From: Sedimentisphaerales bacterium
GTDB lineage: Bacteria > Planctomycetota > Phycisphaerae > Sedimentisphaerales > Anaerobacaceae
NCBI GenBank assembly: GCA_016935195.1
Contig: JAFGRL010000184.1
Location: 1 to 64,000 of the forward strand
Direction of reading: 5' to 3'
Length of the DNA stretch: 64,000 bases
The notes beneath the pieces are model-generated. The model saw only the letters and a list, made by a program, of their open reading frames with translations. It was not told the DNA's origin and did not search any database. The position numbers and the translations under genes were made by a program. How positions within the stretch are numbered: position 1 is the stretch's first letter; each line of letters begins with the position of its first letter. Below, in pieces: positions 62,001 through 64,000 of the stretch.

Positions 62001-62923
62001 GTCGTATTATCACACTCTTGGCCGAGACATACTTGGCTGCAGACAACTGTGAAAAAGCCATAGATCTCCTAAGAAAAGAACAGCTCTTCTGTAATAGCAT
62101 CTCTGATAGACTAAGAATAAGAGCTGCTCTTGCAGTAGCATTACACAAAAACGGTGAGAAAGCCGAGGCTCAAGAGATTCTTAACTCTCTATGTCAAGCT
62201 GCTCCTGATGACAGAACTGTGCTTCTGGCGCAGGTCCAAGTACTCAAAAACGATCAACTCTGGACGTCACTGAGCCAGAAGGTCGTCAACTGGCATGAGA
62301 AGTACTCTGAAGATACGTGCACACCGATTGCTGTTGCGGAAGATTTGATTACTTCCCAAAACGACAAAGCCAAAGAAACAGCAGAGCAAATACTTCGAGT
62401 AATAATTGAGAATCATCCCGATTCTACCAAGGCAATGCATATTCTTGCCGTACTTTTGCACGTTACCGGTCATTCTGCAGAATCAATTGCACTTTACGAA
62501 CAGATTCTTGCGATTGAACCTGCTAATGTGACAGCTATGAATAACCTTACCTGGATACTCTGTAAAGAGCAAGGCCAATATCAGCAGGCTCTTGAGCTTG
62601 CCCAGCGTGGTTTGGAAATTGCCCCCAGCAACGTTGACCTTATCGATATTCGTGGTGTGGCATACTATGGACTTGGTCAATATGACCTCGCGATTGAAGA
62701 TTTTAACCTGTCCCTTAAGCTGTACGCTGACAGAACACCCCCTCGTGTAGCTTCGTATTTACACTTAGGAAAGGCCTTAGCCGGGCTTGAAAAGAATGAA
62801 GAGGCAATCAAGATTTTAAGACATGCCTTAGAACTAAATAGCGATTTTGGTAATCTATCCCACAGCGAAATCACCCAGGCACGGGATTTGATAAAGGAAT
62901 TATCACAGGGAGTTTCACGATGA
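59033..62923 (+). CDS. 1296-residue membrane-anchored TPR protein
   Basis: After an N-terminal membrane helix (about 9-28) the protein is nearly all tetratricopeptide repeats: roughly 30 units over residues 40-1285, e.g. AIAAYRNTLRIDKGNSEAAL and ALELAQRGLEIAPSNVDLID. It should project into the periplasm as a scaffold. Similar long TPR proteins (PrsT-like) are encoded in exosortase/EPS loci. It starts at GTG 59033 with AAGGA upstream. The terminal ATGA overlaps the LuxR-type gene by 4 bp, so the regulator is cotranslated with it. Confidence 0.9.
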   Translation: MIQRRFNCKVAVVLVIALLLLVTTAFFFRRWQQIRRARLACAAGIRAYDQRLWHDAARNLGRYLAIDHSNIQIQLKYAEAQMNIRPLKRNNIQQAIAAYRNTLRIDKGNSEAALRLVGLYLKMEMFGEAEVISVRALEANPTPELRRMLAMALASQRKFKEAEKELKNTIKLYPEHVLAYDTLARLIEKRPDDYSESPYFWFNKAVQQNPSAPEAYIIRGAYHLRNEDLEKALADLTRAEKENLSNPATRLSLAEQLINANALDKAEEHLKAVKAADPANQVLWQIWSQLALKSKSQKKMQEVAAIGLEELSSQPWDFLPLAAELFIHAGVYDRAEDCISKLRQADIASQATAYLRGLLSDRMGQGYQAVKYWRRAIQLGANSERTRLALAQTLSRLGDTQSAIKQLRMVVSEQPNLIIARVSLARLLAETGNWPEASEQARTAIQVSPKNVDALLLHAQGLIQLLAENCTDTNSRAWQEIVDNLAALQKTSPDVLQVRILQLQLAIKRSQFNEARQLLNLLENDFSSQPEVAMAEIELLIARNETDAAISKLYDAISDFPQSTRPVRYLVTVLAAQGKRQECESVIKDALSDNKQPAVKSRLALLLSQLYDRWNEQAKRYLILKQLVTEIPDDILLKRELLRCDSTLKQSDRAQRLVDEIKAVEGQKGWQWRYEQARVWFAASSFKNNYPQVVSLLKDNLVVNPQNQGSRILLGAAYERAGELNLATVAYREALNSPSVDLCEISNIVHLLYKAGNYSLADEPDRSLLLCDEIVNRLNDVSAYMLRAKTYAMLGQHTLAKRDFKQAATIEPNNAETWVAISSSIDSMGDTDSAITAIQKAMSIAPDKLSIQKRALSLFLASRKPDLIQKGKCILNNNLLKNSKDMELHIYKAHYLLTDGIAPAMEQATDILKKVTEDEPNFSNAWALLAKIALRQGRSDKAIDVVLQGLSHKPDDKSLLLLKAKLEAAKSPALAVPTLKQLRGLDPMDSRIITLLAETYLAADNCEKAIDLLRKEQLFCNSISDRLRIRAALAVALHKNGEKAEAQEILNSLCQAAPDDRTVLLAQVQVLKNDQLWTSLSQKVVNWHEKYSEDTCTPIAVAEDLITSQNDKAKETAEQILRVIIENHPDSTKAMHILAVLLHVTGHSAESIALYEQILAIEPANVTAMNNLTWILCKEQGQYQQALELAQRGLEIAPSNVDLIDIRGVAYYGLGQYDLAIEDFNLSLKLYADRTPPRVASYLHLGKALAGLEKNEEAIKILRHALELNSDFGNLSHSEITQARDLIKELSQGVSR

Positions 62924-63273
62924 TCCAAGACGAATATTCTAAGAATGACGTTAAAAGAGATTGTAAATTTTCTCTCCGGAGGCCACGTAGTGCTTTACTC
63001 GATGAAAAGCACTGGCTTTATATCCAAAGGCGATACTATATGAGCCCAAGAGAGCTTGAGGTAGCAAAACTTGTTTGTCAGGGTCTCAATAATAAAGAGA
63101 TATCAAAGGATTTGGAGATAAGGTCCGGCACCGTAAAAACTCACATACGCAATATCTACAGAAGAATCCATGTCGACAGCAAGATTGCCATGCTTCTCAA
63201 ATTTGTAGATGATGCAAGGAGATTATCTGGTAGACCGGATACCGGCATTCCGATAGTCGAAATAAAGAAATGA
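62920..63273 (+). CDS. LuxR-type HTH regulator without receiver domain
   Basis: A 117-residue protein with a 40-residue basic, low-complexity N terminus and a LuxR-type winged-helix-turn-helix (about 40-105: SPRELEVAKLVCQGLNNKEIS, then GTVKTHIRNIYRRI). There is no receiver, PAS or autoinducer domain, so it is a stand-alone DNA-binding module similar to GerE. Its start overlaps the end of the TPR gene (ATGA), so it is translationally coupled to it. It probably regulates the polysaccharide cluster, though no target site is evident. Confidence 0.88.
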   Translation: MIQDEYSKNDVKRDCKFSLRRPRSALLDEKHWLYIQRRYYMSPRELEVAKLVCQGLNNKEISKDLEIRSGTVKTHIRNIYRRIHVDSKIAMLLKFVDDARRLSGRPDTGIPIVEIKK

Positions 63274-63369
63274 GACCAGGGGCAAGTACCTCTTCTCACC
63301 TACTCCTCTGCTAAGCCTGGGTGGGGTGATGTTAAGAAGAAACCGCTGACCTTTTGAAAGGGAAACGCT
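63274..63369 (+). other. Short leader before exported protein
   Basis: This 96-bp gap has TCTTCT at 63291 and AGAAGA at 63334, able to pair around CACC/GGTG arms, followed by GAAAGGGAAA just ahead of ATG 63370. It is likely a structured 5' region, but no known riboswitch is recognisable. Confidence 0.3.
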
Positions 63370-64000
63370 ATGAACGCTAGAAAGTATTGGATTCTGACAA
63401 CCTTGCTTGTGACGGTTTTTACAGCCAGCTCGGCAACAAAAATATTTGCCCTTGAATTGGAACCAAAGTATTGGGGCGAAGAAGTTGAAAAAGACAAACT
63501 TGAAATTACCCTTGCTACCAAAGTTGTAAGCAAATACATCTGGCGCGGCTTCGATAAGTTTGACGACTACGGAGCAGTCCAGCCAAGTATTAACTTAGAT
63601 TGGTTCGGTACAAATCTCAGCACAATGGTCTGGGCTTCTACTCCATTATCAAAGGGCTTCGTGAACGATGAAGAGATGGATTACATCGTAGCGTATAAAG
63701 GTTCTTTTTTCCAGGACACCAGTTATGCTACTAACTATTCGGTCAATTGGATCTATTATGACTTTCCCAATACCTTTTCCAGGCATAAAGATCTCCAGGA
63801 AGGAGGCGTAGGTTTTTCGTGGCCCGGCTCTTTTGTCTTAGGCAGATATTCTTTAATACCGAGTTACTACGTCGCTAAACTCTGGCCGGCCAAAAGCAAT
63901 TCAGTCAATAGCAGGGAGGGTGGCTGGATACATATTCTCGCCCTTGGCTATGATGTCCCCGTTTTTGGCGTGATGGTAGAGGAACAGCTCATTCATCTTT
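63370..64000 (+). CDS. Exported beta-rich protein, partial (cut at window end)
   Basis: The frame opens at ATG 63370, with an AAAGGGA ribosome binding site, and is still open at base 64000, so at least 210 residues are seen and the 3' end is missing. It has a signal peptide (about 6-28, ILTTLLVTVFTASSATKIFA). The mature part begins ELEPKYWGEEVEKDKLEITLATKVVSKYIWRGFD and then alternates aromatic and polar beta strands (YSVNWIYYDF, GRYSLIPSYYV). This is the pattern of outer-membrane porin-like beta barrels and resembles the TorF/Gcw_chp group. A polysaccharide or nutrient channel is possible. Confidence 0.7.
   Translation, partial: MNARKYWILTTLLVTVFTASSATKIFALELEPKYWGEEVEKDKLEITLATKVVSKYIWRGFDKFDDYGAVQPSINLDWFGTNLSTMVWASTPLSKGFVNDEEMDYIVAYKGSFFQDTSYATNYSVNWIYYDFPNTFSRHKDLQEGGVGFSWPGSFVLGRYSLIPSYYVAKLWPAKSNSVNSREGGWIHILALGYDVPVFGVMVEEQLIHL

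Noticed and set aside
63274-63369. Cyclic-di-GMP riboswitch before the exported protein
   Set aside because: Paired arms exist, but the GEMM core sequence is not present.
1-64000. CRISPR arrays, rRNA genes, complete insertion sequences or prophage genes
   Set aside because: No regularly spaced repeats, rRNA core words, intact transposase with terminal repeats, or phage structural genes were seen.

Overview
The window (about 44% GC by eye) looks like an anaerobic or aquatic planctomycete-type bacterium, most plausibly of the Phycisphaerae. The clues are a LamG protein with a PEP-CTERM tail, an exosortase-associated EpsI protein, a remnant of a secreted SUMF1-type protein, a complete Gsp-type type II secretion (T2SS) operon and a very long TPR protein. 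This placement is inference from gene content; no phylogenetic marker was aligned.

Layout. 1-2100: tRNA-Leu(UAA) and a cytoplasmic TPR protein, both on the minus strand. 2179-9334: a plus-strand run of ribH, nusB and a ParA-like ATPase, followed by a small glycan set (GT-C membrane transferase, GT2, LPG-synthase-like membrane protein, methyltransferase, GT2). 9364-11700: an accessory scar region with a sigma54-type promoter driving a PEP-CTERM LamG gene, half of a tRNA-Pro gene, a DUF1294 gene, the 3' half of an IS3-type transposase and a 5' stub of a secreted SUMF1-like gene. 11793-27502 (minus): an apparently single operon in the order 1349-aa surface protein with a Cys-containing C-terminal sorting tail, CPBP-type glutamic intramembrane protease, then gspC-D-E-F-G-I-J-K-L-M. 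27503-28002: divergent regulatory region with a near-consensus sigma70 promoter, an extended -10 element and inverted repeats. 28003-63273 (plus): EpsI followed by a roughly 35-kb exopolysaccharide/O-antigen-like cluster, ending with a 1296-aa TPR protein and a LuxR-type regulator. 63370-64000: the start of an exported, beta-rich protein cut by the window edge.

How it works together. The most notable unit is the minus-strand operon. A large secreted beta-helix/propeller protein ends in Gly-rich-Cys, hydrophobic helix, Arg cluster. It is translationally coupled to a CPBP protease with intact EExxxR, His and HxxxN motifs, and both sit directly upstream of a T2SS. This is the architecture expected of a dedicated cargo, sorting protease (myxosortase-like) and secretion machine cassette. 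The plus-strand cluster encodes sugar modification (RmlC-like, SAF-domain dehydrogenase, Gfo/Idh, SDR, DegT aminotransferase, pyruvyl transferase with an FrhB-like Fe-S protein, GNAT, deacetylase), about ten glycosyltransferases, an Alg13/Alg14-like split transferase, an ABC exporter (Wzm/Wzt) and also a Wzy-like polymerase/ligase, a Wzc-like tyrosine autokinase and a polyprenyl-phosphate sugar transferase fused to a left-handed beta-helix. No exosortase, no Wza/Wzx and no prepilin peptidase are visible in the window.
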